A stretch of DNA of 64,000 nt from Deefgea salmonis (GCF_020531905.1 NZ_JAJAWG010000002.1:434001-498000); one strand, 5' to 3'. Shown: positions 8,546 through 18,541, counted from the first letter of the stretch. Made by a program: numbers and translations. Notes: generated by a model not told the origin, from the sequence alone.

Positions 8546-8590
8546 TGCTAGCGCTAGCAGTTGCCCGCGCAGCGTGAACGCGCGGGCAAC
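8546..8590. repeat. Palindrome and long hairpin between rph and the ykgJ gene
   Basis: Two adjacent symmetric sequences: a 14-bp perfect palindrome TGCTAGCGCTAGCA (8546-8559) and an 11-bp perfect stem GTTGCCCGCGC / GCGCGGGCAAC (8560-8570 and 8580-8590). The hairpin is 11 bp beyond the rph stop codon and may act as its 3' end, but no T-tract follows on the minus strand. Confidence 0.7.
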
Positions 8591-8601
8591 AAAGCAAACA
8601 A

Positions 8602-9318
8602 TTAAGCGGCGAGTGCCGCGTTTTGTTTTTCGATCAATTGCTGGATGCCCAGTTCGGCCAAATCCAGTAAAGCATTCATTTCTGCGCGGCTAAACGCCTC
8701 ACCTTCGGCAGTGCCTTGGATTTCAATAAACTGACCTGCAGCCGTCATCACCACATTCATATCGGTCTCACAACCCGAATCTTCGATGTAATCCAAATCC
8801 AGCACTGGCGTTGTGCCAACAATCCCCACTGAAATCGCCGCAACCGATTCACGAATCGGGCTGGACGCTAATTTACCCTCGGCAATTAAGCCGTTAATGG
8901 CATCAGTCAACGCGACAAAAGCACCGGTAATACTCGCCGTGCGCGTGCCGCCATCGGCTTGAATCACATCGCAATCAATCGTAATTTGGCGCTCGCCCAA
9001 GGCTTTTAAATCCACCACCGCGCGCAATGAGCGACCGATCAGGCGCTGGATTTCTTGGGTGCGACCGCTTTGCTTACCACTCGCGGCTTCACGGCGCATG
9101 CGGCTACCGGTGGAACGCGGCAACATGCCGTATTCGGCCGTCACCCAGCCCTCGCCTTTGCCTTTTAAAAACGGCGGTACTTTTTCTTCGACGCTGGCCG
9201 TACACAGCACTTTGGTATTGCCAAACTCAATCAACACACTGCCTTCAGCGTGGCAAGTGTAGTTGCGGGTTAAAGTGACGGTGCGTAGCTCGTTCGGCTG
9301 GCGTTGAGAAGGGCGCAT
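8602..9318 (-). CDS. rph: Ribonuclease PH
   Basis: 238-residue phosphorolytic 3'-5' exoribonuclease that trims tRNA 3' ends. The sequence starts [20 protein letters not shown] and contains the family blocks [65 protein letters not shown] and [18 protein letters not shown]. Length and all core blocks are complete, unlike the frameshifted rph of E. coli K-12. Confidence 0.96.
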   Translation of the reverse strand: MRPSQRQPNELRTVTLTRNYTCHAEGSVLIEFGNTKVLCTASVEEKVPPFLKGKGEGWVTAEYGMLPRSTGSRMRREAASGKQSGRTQEIQRLIGRSLRAVVDLKALGERQITIDCDVIQADGGTRTASITGAFVALTDAINGLIAEGKLASSPIRESVAAISVGIVGTTPVLDLDYIEDSGCETDMNVVMTAAGQFIEIQGTAEGEAFSRAEMNALLDLAELGIQQLIEKQNAALAA

Positions 9319-9465
9319 GGGATTTCCTTAAAGACAAATTGAATGCGCGAAGTATACCGCAGCGCGTTGCCTCGGCGCAGACGCATCGCTGGCATTTTGG
9401 CGCAGTATGACAGCCAACTGGATTGAGCTATCATGGCTTACGATCAATCAATGGAGTAAGCCAAA

Positions 9466-9609
9466 ATGAAAAACGTCATCGGTGGATTCAGTCTGGGCAC
9501 CCTCATCGCCGTCGCGCTGTCATGGAGCGCTAATCACTCCATTTTATGGGCGATTATTCACGGCTTTTTGAGCTGGTTTTATGTGATTTATTATTTCTTG
9601 TTTCGTTAA
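9466..9609 (+). CDS. Small single- or two-pass membrane protein (47 residues)
   Basis: Begins MKNVIGGFSLGTLIAVALSW and ends FLSWFYVIYYFLFR, mostly hydrophobic with two possible membrane segments (about 8-21 and 27-45). GGAG lies about 10 bases ahead of the ATG, and the ORF is clean. It resembles the many short uncharacterised membrane proteins annotated in betaproteobacteria. Function unknown; the coding call rests on the ribosome site and composition. Confidence 0.6.
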   Translation: MKNVIGGFSLGTLIAVALSWSANHSILWAIIHGFLSWFYVIYYFLFR

Positions 9610-9924
9610 GTAAGCTGGATTTGTAGGGGCCAATCAGTGTTAGCAGCACCTTCGGGCAGAGTCTCGGTGTAATGCGCTTATTACACCCAGATCAAGCAGG
9701 AAAAATTGTAGGGCAGCTTTGGGAGCCCTCTAACCATCCTATATTTATGGCGCGATGTAAAAAAACCACCAAATATTTGGTGGTTTTTTATATGCTGCAA
9801 TTTCACGACGCTTTAACGCAGCCTATTCCAGTTGAATCAAAGCTGACACGAAGGTGAGCCGTAGACAGTGCTGTAGCACGGCAAGGTGATGCCGACAAAG
9901 TCAGGTTTGAATTCAGAACTGGAA
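9610..9924. other. Intergenic region with a terminator-like hairpin
   Basis: No credible gene. It holds an A/T-flanked hairpin (listed separately) and, at about 9845-9900, a GC-mixed stretch with short GCCG/CGGC pairings that could be the remnant of a dispersed repeat, though no second copy is seen in this window. Confidence 0.5.
9759..9789. terminator. Bidirectional rho-independent terminator
   Basis: Near-perfect palindromic hairpin AAAAAACCACCAAA / TTTGGTGGTTTTTT separated by TA, with A-tract on one side and T-tract on the other. It could terminate the small membrane-protein transcript and the minus-strand yebC transcript. Confidence 0.8.
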
Positions 9925-10653
9925 TTATTCTTCGTCAAACACCGCCGTGGTATACACCTCTTGCACGTCGTCCAAGCTTTCCAGCGCGTCGATCAGTTTT
10001 TGCATTTTGATCGCATCGTCGCCTTCAAGCTCAGTCTCGCCTTGCGGTTTCATCGTTGATTCGCCCATTTCGGCTTTAAAACCGGCGGCTTCGAGGGTTT
10101 CTTTGATGGTGACAAAATCGTAAGGTGGGGTGATCACTTCGATTGAGCCGTCGTCATTGGTGGCGACGTCGTCAGCACCAGCTTCAAGTGCCGCTTCCAT
10201 TAACGCGTCTTCATCGGTACCCGGCGCGAAAATCAAATAGCCGCAATGCTTAAACTGGAATGACACGCAGCCGTCCGAACCCATATTGCCGCCGTATTTG
10301 GCAAAAGCGTGGCGCACGTCAGCAACGGTGCGTACTTTATTGTCCGTCAGGCAATCGACCATCACCGCCGCGCCATTCAGACCATAGCCTTCGTAGCGGG
10401 TTTCTAAATAATCGACACCGTCGAGCGCACCCGAGCCGCGTTTAACCGCGTTTTCGATATTGTCTTTTGGCATTGATTGCGCTTTGGCTTTATCAATGGC
10501 CAAACGCAAACGTGGATTCATCAGCACATCGCCGCCGCCCATTTTGGCGGCAACGGTGATTTCTTTGATCAATTTGGTGAAAACTTGGCCGCGCTTGGCG
10601 TCTTGACGGCCCTTGCGGTGTTGAATATTTGCCCACTTGCTATGACCTGCCAT
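9925..10653 (-). CDS. YebC/PmpR family DNA-binding regulator or translation factor
   Basis: 242 residues from the ATG at 10653, where the family-typical start [20 protein letters not shown] occurs; upstream in-frame sequence is not conserved-looking. Further blocks: [76 protein letters not shown], and acidic C-terminal domains. YebC proteins have been described as transcriptional regulators (PmpR) and recently as aids for translating proline-rich stretches; which applies here cannot be told. Complete and ordinary. Confidence 0.94.
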   Translation of the reverse strand: MAGHSKWANIQHRKGRQDAKRGQVFTKLIKEITVAAKMGGGDVLMNPRLRLAIDKAKAQSMPKDNIENAVKRGSGALDGVDYLETRYEGYGLNGAAVMVDCLTDNKVRTVADVRHAFAKYGGNMGSDGCVSFQFKHCGYLIFAPGTDEDALMEAALEAGADDVATNDDGSIEVITPPYDFVTIKETLEAAGFKAEMGESTMKPQGETELEGDDAIKMQKLIDALESLDDVQEVYTTAVFDEE

Positions 10654-11017
10654 GCTGCACCTGTATTTTTCATTGAGTCGATAGGGCGATATTCTAGCAC
10701 GGTCGTCGATGGCAAAAAATATCCGCAGCGGGTCATTGCCTGCCATTTGATGCGGCGCAGTGTTTGTGGCGCGGTATTGTGCTGATTGAATCGAGGTTGT
10801 CGTCTTTATGCGACGCTGATTCTTGCGCGGCGGTATTGCTTATTGCAAGGCGTTATCGGTATTTAGCGGCATAAAGCACGTGATTGTCTTGGAATCACCG
10901 CACTCGGGTTTTAATTTACTTATCAGCAATTAATGATTTGTTTATTTCTTGGTTAGTCAGCTTGATGTTTTATGAATATGAAACTAGCATCTTTCAAAAT
11001 TACATTAAAAAGAGAAT
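10654..11017. other. Intergenic region ahead of the first S41 protease gene
   Basis: 364 bp without a credible gene. It should carry the divergent promoters of yebC and the S41 lipoprotein gene. One symmetric element is visible: GTGATT-7 bases-AATCAC at 10880-10898. The last 100 bp are A/T-rich, as expected of a promoter. Confidence 0.5.
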
Positions 11018-12559
11018 ATGATGCGAGTTAGTCAGGGGCAAAAATGGGCATTGCGTTGTTCGGCAATGGGTTTGACGGCGCTATTGAGTGCTTGCGGTGG
11101 TGGGGGTGATGGCGCTGGGATTTTTGATGGTCCACAAACCGATTTAGGTAATAAGCCAGCCGCCACGCCTGCGCCAAGCACGGCGGTAGTGGCGCAAAAA
11201 TGTTCAGTGAATAATCCCTATCGTTTTGACGATACGCCTTTCAGTACCAGCGGCACTTTGAATGATGAAAAAGCGTGGCTCAAAGACAATATGAATAAAA
11301 ATTACCTTTGGTATAAAGACATGCCAACGGTGAATGCTGCTACGCCGGCATTTAGTAATGAATCCCAAGTATTTGGCTCTTTATCCGCATATTTCCAAGC
11401 GCTAAAAACGCCGACGCTGACTGCTTCGGGGGCTAAGACCGATAAATTTAGTTTTATGCAAATCACCCGTGAGTGGAATGGTTTATTCGACTCTGGCAAG
11501 GTACTGGACTACGGTATTCAGTGGCACTACACCGGCGATGCGCCGCCGCTGGCTATACGGGTGGCTTATGTTGAACCGAAATCGCCGGCTGCACTGGCTG
11601 GTATTGTGCGTGGTGATGTATTGAAATCGGTCGATGGCGTGGTCGGTGATGCGACCGTTAGCGGTTTATCGGCTTTACTCTATCCACGCAATAGCGCGAC
11701 GCACCAGTTTATTTTTGATCGGGCAGGCAGCGTGCAACCCGTTAGCATGGCCGCAGCGGACATCACGATTTCACCGGTACCGAGCGATCAAATTAAAATA
11801 TTTGATGTTGCGGGTAAGAAAACCGGGTATTTATTATTTAATTCGCATATTTCAACCGCTGAACAGCCTTTAATTAATGCGGTGCAGAGATTTAAAGACA
11901 ACAATGTCAGCGAGTTGATTTTGGATTTACGCTATAACGGCGGCGGTTATTTATATATTGCCAGTGAGTTGGCGTATATGATTGCAGGGCCTACTGCCAC
12001 GCAAAACAAAGTGTTTGAGCGTTTGCAATACAATGACAAACGTCCTGTCGACACCGCCAATGGCGTAATGCCGTTTTTTAATGCCACGGATAAAAATCAA
12101 TTTTTACCGACTTTAAACCTAAAACGGGTTTATATCTTGGCATCAGGTAATACTTGCTCGGCGAGTGAATCAATTATCAATAGCTTGCGCGGTATTGATA
12201 TTGATGTACAAATCATTGGTAACACCACCTGCGGTAAACCGTATGGCTTTATTGGTAAATCTAATTGCGGTATTTCTTATTTCCCAATGGAATTTAAAGG
12301 AGTAAATCAGAAAGGCATGGGCGATTTTGCCGATGGTTTTGCCCCACAATGCAGCGCCAATGATGATTTTAGTAAGGCGCTGGGTGATAGCAGCGAAGGC
12401 TTGCTTGCTGCGGCGATGTATCGTCAAGCCAATCCGAATTTATGTAAACCCGCCGCAGCCATGGCTTATTCGGGTACGGCCCGAATCGGGCAGGGCGCTT
12501 CGCAGGGGCTGGTGGTAAAACCAGAAATGCAAAACAATAAATATTGGACTGTTCGTTAA
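11018..12559 (+). CDS. S41 family peptidase lipoprotein with PDZ domain (first of two paralogues)
   Basis: 513 residues. Lipoprotein signal peptide ends LLSAC followed by GGGGDG, then an extended N-terminal region (CSVNNPYRFDDTPFSTSGTLNDE, about 60-150). A PDZ-like segment (about 185-240, YVEPKSPAALAGIVRGDVLKSVDG) precedes the peptidase domain with LILDLRYNGGGYLY. The likely nucleophile is in NTCSASESI and the lysine in TTCGKPYG, so the Ser-Lys dyad of C-terminal-processing peptidases is intact. Four or more cysteines suggest disulfides. Starts at 11018 or 11021 are possible. Substrate unknown; likely outer-membrane-anchored protease. Confidence 0.88.
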   Translation: MMRVSQGQKWALRCSAMGLTALLSACGGGGDGAGIFDGPQTDLGNKPAATPAPSTAVVAQKCSVNNPYRFDDTPFSTSGTLNDEKAWLKDNMNKNYLWYKDMPTVNAATPAFSNESQVFGSLSAYFQALKTPTLTASGAKTDKFSFMQITREWNGLFDSGKVLDYGIQWHYTGDAPPLAIRVAYVEPKSPAALAGIVRGDVLKSVDGVVGDATVSGLSALLYPRNSATHQFIFDRAGSVQPVSMAAADITISPVPSDQIKIFDVAGKKTGYLLFNSHISTAEQPLINAVQRFKDNNVSELILDLRYNGGGYLYIASELAYMIAGPTATQNKVFERLQYNDKRPVDTANGVMPFFNATDKNQFLPTLNLKRVYILASGNTCSASESIINSLRGIDIDVQIIGNTTCGKPYGFIGKSNCGISYFPMEFKGVNQKGMGDFADGFAPQCSANDDFSKALGDSSEGLLAAAMYRQANPNLCKPAAAMAYSGTARIGQGASQGLVVKPEMQNNKYWTVR

Positions 12560-12570
12560 GCCCGTTAACG

Positions 12571-12607
12571 TTAAAAAAACGCCAAGATGATCTTGGCGTT
12601 TTTTTTA
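12571..12607 (+). terminator. Rho-independent terminator between the two S41 genes
   Basis: Stem AAAAAACGCCAAGAT / ATCTTGGCGTTTTTT with a short centre and a long T-tract, 12 bp after the first S41 stop codon. It indicates that the two paralogues are transcribed separately. Confidence 0.9.
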
Positions 12608-12719
12608 TGCTGGTTTTGCGGTTGTGGATTGGGTTTTAGGGGATTTAAGCGCTGACGCCGCTTGTGTTTTGCCACTTGCCCACTAGCATGGAATGTATAT
12701 TTCCATCGGTGAAAGCTAA

Positions 12720-14255
12720 ATGAAATTTAAAATTGGTTTTGTATCTTGTGGGCTGCTTCTTTTGCTCGCAGCGTGTGGTGGCGGTGGTGGTTCAACATCG
12801 GCAACACCGAGCCCAACGCCAAATTCGGTTTCGGCTATTGCCCAAAAATGTGCTCCCAATAATCCCTATCGCTTTGACGATACCGCTTTCAGTACCAGCG
12901 GTACTTTGAATGACGAAAAGGCATGGGTGAAAGCCAATATGCAGGAGAAATATTTATGGTATTCGGAAATCCCCAGTGTCAATCCGGCTTTGGCGCAGTT
13001 TAATCAAGCATCTAATTCGTATTTATCAATTGATGCTTATTTTGAGGCATTAAAATCGCCTTATTTCACTGCTGCTGGGGTAAAAAAAGATCAATTTAGT
13101 TTTACGGCGTTAACGCGTGATTGGCAGGGATTTTTAGACAGCGGCGCAGTGTTAAATTACGGCATTGAATGGCATTACAGTCGCACCAGCGTGCCATGGC
13201 AAATGACGGTGGCGTATGTGTCACCCGGCTCACAAGCGGCTTTAGTCGGGGTGTTGCGGGGAGATCAATTAATCACTATCGATGGTCTACCGGCTGATGG
13301 TACGGCCAGTAATCAAGCGGCGGTGAATGCCGCGCTGTACCCCAAAGCGGCGAGTGCACACACGATGGTATTTCGGCGTGGCGCGAGTGTATTGAGCTTT
13401 AATGTTGTGGCCGATAGCACCAAAACCATGCCGGTATTGCCGGCACAAATTTTAAATGTTGCTAATGGCCCAGTGGGTTATTTGGTGTTTAATTCGCATA
13501 TTAGTGGCGCGGAAAAACCATTAATTGAGGCGATTAATTTATTTAAAAGAAATAATATTCAATCGTTAATTTTAGATTTACGCTATAACAGCGGCGGTTA
13601 TTTATATCTTGCCAGTGAGTTGGCGTATATGATTGCGGGGCCGAATCAAATTCAAAATCGGGTGTTTGATCGTTTGCAATTTAGTGATCAACGGCCAGCG
13701 CAAACGGCGTTAAATGTCATGCCTTTTTATGCCACGGCGCAATCAACGCAATCGGGTATGGCGGGGCAGTTATTGCCCAGTTTAAATTTAAAGCAGGTAT
13801 TTATTTTAACTACAGAAAACACCTGTTCAGCCAGTGAGGCGATTATTAATGGTTTGCGCGGAATTGACGTTGATGTGCAAATCATTGGTAAAACCACCTG
13901 TGGTAAACCGTATGGTTTTATTGGCCAATCCAATTGCGGGATTTCTTATTTTCCGATTGAATTTATTGGCAGCAATGCCAAAGGGTTTAGTGATTTTAGC
14001 GAGGGCTTTACACCGCAATGCACCGCGAATGATGACTTTAGCCGCCCTTTGGGTGATATCAACGAAGGCATGCTGGCGGCGGCTTTATTTCGGCGCAGCA
14101 ACCCCAATTCATGTCAGCCGCCGATTGCGCTCAATCGCTCTTTGGCTTCGAGGGCAGGACTTGATACCACTGATGCAACTCGCCATATCGACCCAACGGC
14201 GTATATTGCCAAACCCGAAATGCATAAAAATCAATACTTGGGATGGCCAAAATAG
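12720..14255 (+). CDS. S41 family peptidase lipoprotein with PDZ domain (second of two paralogues)
   Basis: 511 residues, closely related to the preceding gene along its full length, including at DNA level around the NPYRFDD..FSTSGTLNDEKAW block. Signal peptide with lipobox LAAC then GGGGGS. PDZ-like segment YVSPGSQAALVGVLRGDQLITIDG, peptidase motifs LILDLRYNSGGYLY, NTCSASEAI (nucleophile) and TTCGKPYG (lysine). The C-terminus is longer and different from that of its partner. It has its own leader after a terminator. Tandem duplication is the simplest origin; roles may differ in substrate or expression. Confidence 0.88.
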   Translation: MKFKIGFVSCGLLLLLAACGGGGGSTSATPSPTPNSVSAIAQKCAPNNPYRFDDTAFSTSGTLNDEKAWVKANMQEKYLWYSEIPSVNPALAQFNQASNSYLSIDAYFEALKSPYFTAAGVKKDQFSFTALTRDWQGFLDSGAVLNYGIEWHYSRTSVPWQMTVAYVSPGSQAALVGVLRGDQLITIDGLPADGTASNQAAVNAALYPKAASAHTMVFRRGASVLSFNVVADSTKTMPVLPAQILNVANGPVGYLVFNSHISGAEKPLIEAINLFKRNNIQSLILDLRYNSGGYLYLASELAYMIAGPNQIQNRVFDRLQFSDQRPAQTALNVMPFYATAQSTQSGMAGQLLPSLNLKQVFILTTENTCSASEAIINGLRGIDVDVQIIGKTTCGKPYGFIGQSNCGISYFPIEFIGSNAKGFSDFSEGFTPQCTANDDFSRPLGDINEGMLAAALFRRSNPNSCQPPIALNRSLASRAGLDTTDATRHIDPTAYIAKPEMHKNQYLGWPK

Positions 14256-14399
14256 GCGCGGCGCTTAGCCCGCTGGAGCGACTTTGGATGCGACACTGCG
14301 GTACGAAGTTGTGCGTAGCATGACGCTGCGGCGCGTTTCTTACATTGCTTTTGGCCAAAATCCGCATCAACGCAATCGGCCAAACAAACATCACCGCGT

Positions 14400-15047
14400 C
14401 TATTGCTTCGCAGGAAAATAGCTTGGGCTGTCGCCTGCTTGCCAGCGGGGGTATTTTTGCATGCCAGCGGCAAAAAAATCATCTTGCAAGACACGCGCGA
14501 GCCATTGCTGTAGCAGTGGATTGGCATGCTGTAAAAACCAATCTGGCGCAACTGCTGAAAATTGCCGAATAAACGGCGCAATGGCGGCATCGCTCAGGCG
14601 AAATTCGGTGTCGATCAAATAGGTATGTGCTGCTAGCCTATTGCAGATGTTGGTTTCAAGCCAATACGTCGCATTATCTTGATGTTGCTGCGGGCTGAGT
14701 GCCAGATGTCGCTCGGGGTATTTATAGGCGTCGAGCAAGGGCTTAAATTCGGTGTCGTGTTGCAAAATCAACGCCATTTGCTGTGCGCCCAAAGCATTGG
14801 GATGCCACGCACTATTTTGACCCAGCGCCCACAGCATAATCTCTAAGCTCTCGGTGATCACTTGGCCATCGGGTAGACATAACACCGGCACCGTGCCTTT
14901 GGGCGACACCGCCCATAGCTCAGTCGGTTTATCGCGTAACACCACTTCACGGATTTCAACGCGAAGTTGCGTATGCCAAATTGCCCAACGGGCGCGCATT
15001 GCGTAGGGGCAGCGGCGAAATGAATACAAAATCGGTGTTGCCATCAT
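14400..15047 (-). CDS. Glutathione S-transferase-like protein
   Basis: 215 residues from the ATG at 15047 (a second ATG follows directly). N-terminal thioredoxin-like domain begins ATPILYSFRRCPYAMRARWAI, with a cysteine at the usual catalytic position, then KGTVPVLCLPDGQVITESLEIM, a glutathione-binding block with cis-Pro and ES. C-terminal helical domain from about 85. The start overlaps the stop of the upstream membrane-protein gene by one base (TAATG), so it is the last gene of the ubiC-ubiA operon. Substrate unknown. Confidence 0.87.
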   Translation of the reverse strand: MMATPILYSFRRCPYAMRARWAIWHTQLRVEIREVVLRDKPTELWAVSPKGTVPVLCLPDGQVITESLEIMLWALGQNSAWHPNALGAQQMALILQHDTEFKPLLDAYKYPERHLALSPQQHQDNATYWLETNICNRLAAHTYLIDTEFRLSDAAIAPFIRQFSAVAPDWFLQHANPLLQQWLARVLQDDFFAAGMQKYPRWQAGDSPSYFPAKQ

Positions 15048-15874
15048 TAAATCCAGTGCGTCAGTTGCGCCAATAGCCCACAAGTGAGCCAACTGATTGC
15101 CAACAACGCCAATGGTTTGGCGCTGCGGTGCATGCCGTAAGCCAACAGTAGCAGCAGTACTAACACACTGAGGCCGCCCCACACCGGCGGCAATGCGCCA
15201 ATGATGGCGCTGCTGGTGGTGCCAATGATCAGCCACGGTAAGGCACCGCAAGCGTATTGTTGCGCGCGGCTGGGTTGGCTTGCAGGAGCGAGATCGGGCA
15301 GGTTGACGAGTAACGGCGCTAAAAATTGTTGTGGCGCTTGAATCAGCCCTTTGATCAAGGCGCTCGACACCGCCGGTGAAACGCCCGCTGTGATCAGTAG
15401 GCCTTGTAAACCTAGGCTATCCTCAGCGCCGACTGCTTCGCTGCTTGGCGCTGCTGCTGGGGTGCGAAAAATACGCGCAATTTGCCAAAATGCGCCGCCG
15501 ATGGCCAAACACCATGCGGCCAATTGTTGGCTGGCTGGCAGGCGATTAAAGCCGATTAACAGCGCCAATACCCCGCCGATGATTAAAATTGCGTCATTGG
15601 TTTTGTGTTGTAGCAAGCGCAAAAAAGTATCGCTCGCGATTTGATAGAGCGCCAAGCCGGTTAGACCTAATCTTTGCAGTATCGCTTGGCAGGCGTTAAT
15701 ACCAAATATCTGCAGGGCAATACCAAGGATTTTTTCTTTTTTACTTGCCGCACCGTGCGGGTAATTTTGCGCGATTTCTAGCCAATACCATTGCCGCGCC
15801 GAACCCGATTCTAAATCTGAAATCCGCCGCATTAAGCCGCCTTGCTCTACTGTGGTGAGCGGGGTGATTTTCAT
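15047..15874 (-). CDS. Multi-pass membrane protein of unknown function
   Basis: 275 residues from the ATG at 15874, which overlaps the ubiA stop (ATGA). At least five hydrophobic segments are visible, for example [55 protein letters not shown] and the C-terminal LLALLLLAYG and [16 protein letters not shown] charged N-terminal region of about 60 residues precedes them. No family recognised. Position between ubiA and a GST gene with overlapping ends at both sides implies tight cotranslation, but gives no clear function. Confidence 0.75.
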   Translation of the reverse strand: MKITPLTTVEQGGLMRRISDLESGSARQWYWLEIAQNYPHGAASKKEKILGIALQIFGINACQAILQRLGLTGLALYQIASDTFLRLLQHKTNDAILIIGGVLALLIGFNRLPASQQLAAWCLAIGGAFWQIARIFRTPAAAPSSEAVGAEDSLGLQGLLITAGVSPAVSSALIKGLIQAPQQFLAPLLVNLPDLAPASQPSRAQQYACGALPWLIIGTTSSAIIGALPPVWGGLSVLVLLLLLAYGMHRSAKPLALLAISWLTCGLLAQLTHWI

Positions 15875-16755
15875 AGTGCAATCGGCCAAGCGTAATCGAG
15901 TACTAAGGCGGCAAAAATCAGCGCACCGATGCGATTATTGGCCAAAAAAGCCGCAAAGCAGGCGTCGCGCTGCCGACCACGAATCCGCCGATACTGATCA
16001 ATAATCGCCAGCATCACCACGGCTAAACCAGCAAAGTAAATCACCCCACGGCCAGTGGCATAACCAATGCCCAGCATGCACAGCACAAATGCGCCAAAGC
16101 ACAACATCACCGCGGCCACGTCAAAGCGGCCAAAGGTAATGGCTGAGGTTTTGATGCCGATTTTAAGATCGTCGGGCTTATCGACCATGGCGTATTCGGT
16201 ATCGTAAGCCACAGTCCAGAGTAGATTGGCGGCGACCAGCGCCCAAGCAATCAAGGGCACGCTGCCGGTTTGGGCGGCAAACGCCATTGGAATGCCAAAG
16301 CTAAACGCAATGCCTAAATACGCTTGTGGGATGGCTAAAAAGCGCTTGGTAAAGGGGTAAGATCCGGCCAAAAATAGCGCAGGAATGGTGAGTAATAAGG
16401 CCAAATGATTGAGCGGCAAGGCCACCAATAAAGCCAGTAACGCGAGGCCAGCGGCGAAATACAGCGCGGCTTTGGGCTTGATTTCGCCAGTGGCTAAAGG
16501 CCGATTTTGGGTGCGCTCAACATGGCCATCAAAATCGCGATCAGCCCAATCATTCATCACGCAACCACTTGAGCGCATCAGCCAAGTGCCAAGGCAAAAA
16601 ATCAATAATAACGACCAATCGGGCCGACCTTGAGCTGCAATCCATAAGCCCCAAAGCGTGGGCCAGAGCAGTAATAAAGTGCCGATGGGTTTGTCCATAC
16701 GGGCTAAACGAATATACGCCGACCAGCGCTGCGGTTTGAAATAGGGCGTTGGCAT
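15871..16755 (-). CDS. ubiA: 4-hydroxybenzoate polyprenyltransferase UbiA
   Basis: Membrane enzyme attaching the polyprenyl tail to 4-hydroxybenzoate in ubiquinone synthesis. 294 residues from the ATG at 16755, which overlaps the ubiC stop codon by one base. Motifs: [24 protein letters not shown] at the start, [20 protein letters not shown] (first Asp-rich motif) and [20 protein letters not shown] (second Asp-rich motif), plus several membrane segments. Downstream of ubiC, as in E. coli. Confidence 0.95.
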   Translation of the reverse strand: MPTPYFKPQRWSAYIRLARMDKPIGTLLLLWPTLWGLWIAAQGRPDWSLLLIFCLGTWLMRSSGCVMNDWADRDFDGHVERTQNRPLATGEIKPKAALYFAAGLALLALLVALPLNHLALLLTIPALFLAGSYPFTKRFLAIPQAYLGIAFSFGIPMAFAAQTGSVPLIAWALVAANLLWTVAYDTEYAMVDKPDDLKIGIKTSAITFGRFDVAAVMLCFGAFVLCMLGIGYATGRGVIYFAGLAVVMLAIIDQYRRIRGRQRDACFAAFLANNRIGALIFAALVLDYAWPIAL

Positions 16756-17303
16756 TAAATGGGTTCGCAAGGTGAAGGCAAAAGAAAATCACTTAAAAAA
16801 ACTTCGGTGACCAAAAGCTGCGCCGCGCCAGAATAAAACACTGAACGCCGCGCCCATAAAGTTGCGGCTTGCCCGCCGACGGCCGCTTGCGCTTTTTGCC
16901 ATAGCGGATGACGCGGGCTGAGCTTACACCAGGCCAGTGCTGAGCGACGAATACACGGGTCGGCAAACAGCAGCGCGCCTAAAGGGCGGCTGCCAGAGCG
17001 TTCAAACAAATGAAAGCCCGCTTGTAAGTGCTGTCGACAAGTAATGCTATGGGCAAATACCAAGGGGCGGCCTTGGCTGCACAGTAAAACTTCGCGTGTC
17101 GCGACGTGGCTGGCGCTTGGCAGCTGCAAAATTTGCGTTTCATCTGGGTGTGGGCGGCGAAAGCCTTGTTGTAAAACGCGCACGGTTAATTGCGGAAAAT
17201 GCGCGATTAAGCGTTGAGTTAATGAGCCACGTTCGCTCAACCAAGGTCGCAACGACCACGGCGCTAAGGCCAAGGGCGTGTGCCAAAAAGCGGTATGCGG
17301 CAT
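16755..17303 (-). CDS. ubiC: Chorismate pyruvate-lyase UbiC
   Basis: Converts chorismate to 4-hydroxybenzoate and pyruvate, the first committed step of ubiquinone synthesis. 182 residues. Visible family features are [17 protein letters not shown] near the N-terminus, [18 protein letters not shown] and [23 protein letters not shown]. First gene of the four-gene overlapping operon ubiC-ubiA-membrane protein-GST and divergent from azlC. Confidence 0.93.
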   Translation of the reverse strand: MPHTAFWHTPLALAPWSLRPWLSERGSLTQRLIAHFPQLTVRVLQQGFRRPHPDETQILQLPSASHVATREVLLCSQGRPLVFAHSITCRQHLQAGFHLFERSGSRPLGALLFADPCIRRSALAWCKLSPRHPLWQKAQAAVGGQAATLWARRSVFYSGAAQLLVTEVFLSDFLLPSPCEPI

Positions 17304-17418
17304 AGGGTTGGGGTTTGTTCATCGAATCTTTGCGATTATGCCACAAAAGCCCAGTGCGCTTGCCGTTCCGGCGTCGCGTTTGCGGCTAAAGCGCTGTTTT
17401 TTAGCTTGATTTTTGCTG

Positions 17419-18144
17419 ATGAATATTGTCAGTAATATTGAGTTACCCTATGATGTTGCGATGCAAAATTCAAAATCAGCTTTTAAAATCGGCATGCTCG
17501 ATACCCTGCCTTTGCAAATGGGCGTGGCCCCGTTTGCGCTCATTTTTGGCACCTTGGCGGGGCCAGCGGGTTTATCGCCATGGGCAACCATGGCGATGTC
17601 GGTATTGGTTTATGCCGGATCCAGCCAGTTTTTGGCGCTGAGCTTACTGGCCGTCGGCGCGGCGCTGCCGGTGATTATTTTTACCACGCTGATTATTAAT
17701 TTGCGCCATGCCTTGTATAGCGCCACCTTGCAGCCGCCGTTTGCCCATCTGCCATTTTGGCGGCGCGCGTGTTTGGCTTTTTTCTTAACCGACGAAACTT
17801 TTGCCGTGGTGCAAAGCGCGGCCAGCCGCAAAATTACGCCACTTGACTCGGTGATGCTGGGCTCGGGTTTAGTTAATTTCAGCACGTGGATTGTATTTAC
17901 TGGCATCGGCATTGTGCTGGGCAATAACATTCCGCAGTTGCAACACTGGGGACTGGAATTTGCGATGGTAGCGACCTTTACCGGCATTGTGGTGCCGCTA
18001 CTGGTGTCGCGCGCACAAGTGCTGTGCGCGGTGGTGGCTGGCACGACGGCGCTATTGGCGCATGGTTTGCCGTATAAATTAGGCTTACTGTTGGCAGTAT
18101 TGCTTGGGGTATGGGCGGCAATGCGATTTAAGGAAAAGGCTTGA
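17419..18144 (+). CDS. azlC: AzlC family branched-chain amino acid exporter subunit
   Basis: 241 residues from the ATG at 17419; an ATG at 17461 would give 227 residues and is closer to the usual family start, and neither has a clear ribosome site. The sequence has the AzlC pattern: LPLQMGVAPFALIFGTLAGPAGLSPW, MSVLVYAGSSQFLALSLL, LIINLRHALYSATLQP and FFLTDETFAVV, with about eight membrane segments. AzlC and AzlD act together to export branched-chain amino acids (BrnFE/YgaZH type). Overlaps azlD by one base. Confidence 0.9.
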   Translation: MNIVSNIELPYDVAMQNSKSAFKIGMLDTLPLQMGVAPFALIFGTLAGPAGLSPWATMAMSVLVYAGSSQFLALSLLAVGAALPVIIFTTLIINLRHALYSATLQPPFAHLPFWRRACLAFFLTDETFAVVQSAASRKITPLDSVMLGSGLVNFSTWIVFTGIGIVLGNNIPQLQHWGLEFAMVATFTGIVVPLLVSRAQVLCAVVAGTTALLAHGLPYKLGLLLAVLLGVWAAMRFKEKA

Positions 18145-18458
18145 TGGATATACTCACTACAATCGGTCTGCTGCTTGGCATGGCTTTGGTGACTTATGGT
18201 TTGCGGGTGTCTTTTTTTCTACCCGGTGTCGGTGAGCGCTTTCCGCCGGTGCTACGCCAAGCGGCAAGCTATGTGCCGGTGGCGGTATTAACGGCGATTA
18301 TTACCCCAGAAATTTTTATGACTCAAGGGCATTGGCAAGCATTGAGCCCACAATTGGGCGGATGTATTGCGACCGGTTTGATCGTGTGGCGCAGCAAAAA
18401 ACTCATGCTGGGGATTGTGCTGGGGATGGCGGTGTATTACGCCTTGCGTTTACTTTAG
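18144..18458 (+). CDS. azlD: AzlD family branched-chain amino acid exporter small subunit
   Basis: 104 residues from the ATG at 18144, whose A is the last base of the azlC TGA stop; a TTG one codon earlier is less likely. Three or four hydrophobic segments and the typical MALVTYGLRVSFFLPG, LRQAASYVPVAVLTAIITPE and GLIVWRSKKLMLGIVLGM identify the AzlD/BrnE family. Translationally coupled partner of AzlC. Confidence 0.88.
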   Translation: MDILTTIGLLLGMALVTYGLRVSFFLPGVGERFPPVLRQAASYVPVAVLTAIITPEIFMTQGHWQALSPQLGGCIATGLIVWRSKKLMLGIVLGMAVYYALRLL

Positions 18459-18541
18459 CGTTGGCGTTTGCCGATAGCGTTAAGTCGCAGCTCGATGCGT
18501 GCGTCATCAACCCTCAACCGAAAAAATTGCAGTCATCGCTT

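Noticed and set aside
9672..9857. Short plus-strand open frame between the small membrane protein and yebC
   Set aside because: It runs across a terminator hairpin and has no ribosome site.
10880..10898. Crp site upstream of the S41 gene
   Set aside because: Arms are 19 bases in total with N7 between GTGATT and AATCAC, which does not match TGTGA-N6-TCACA, so it is kept only as an unidentified dyad.
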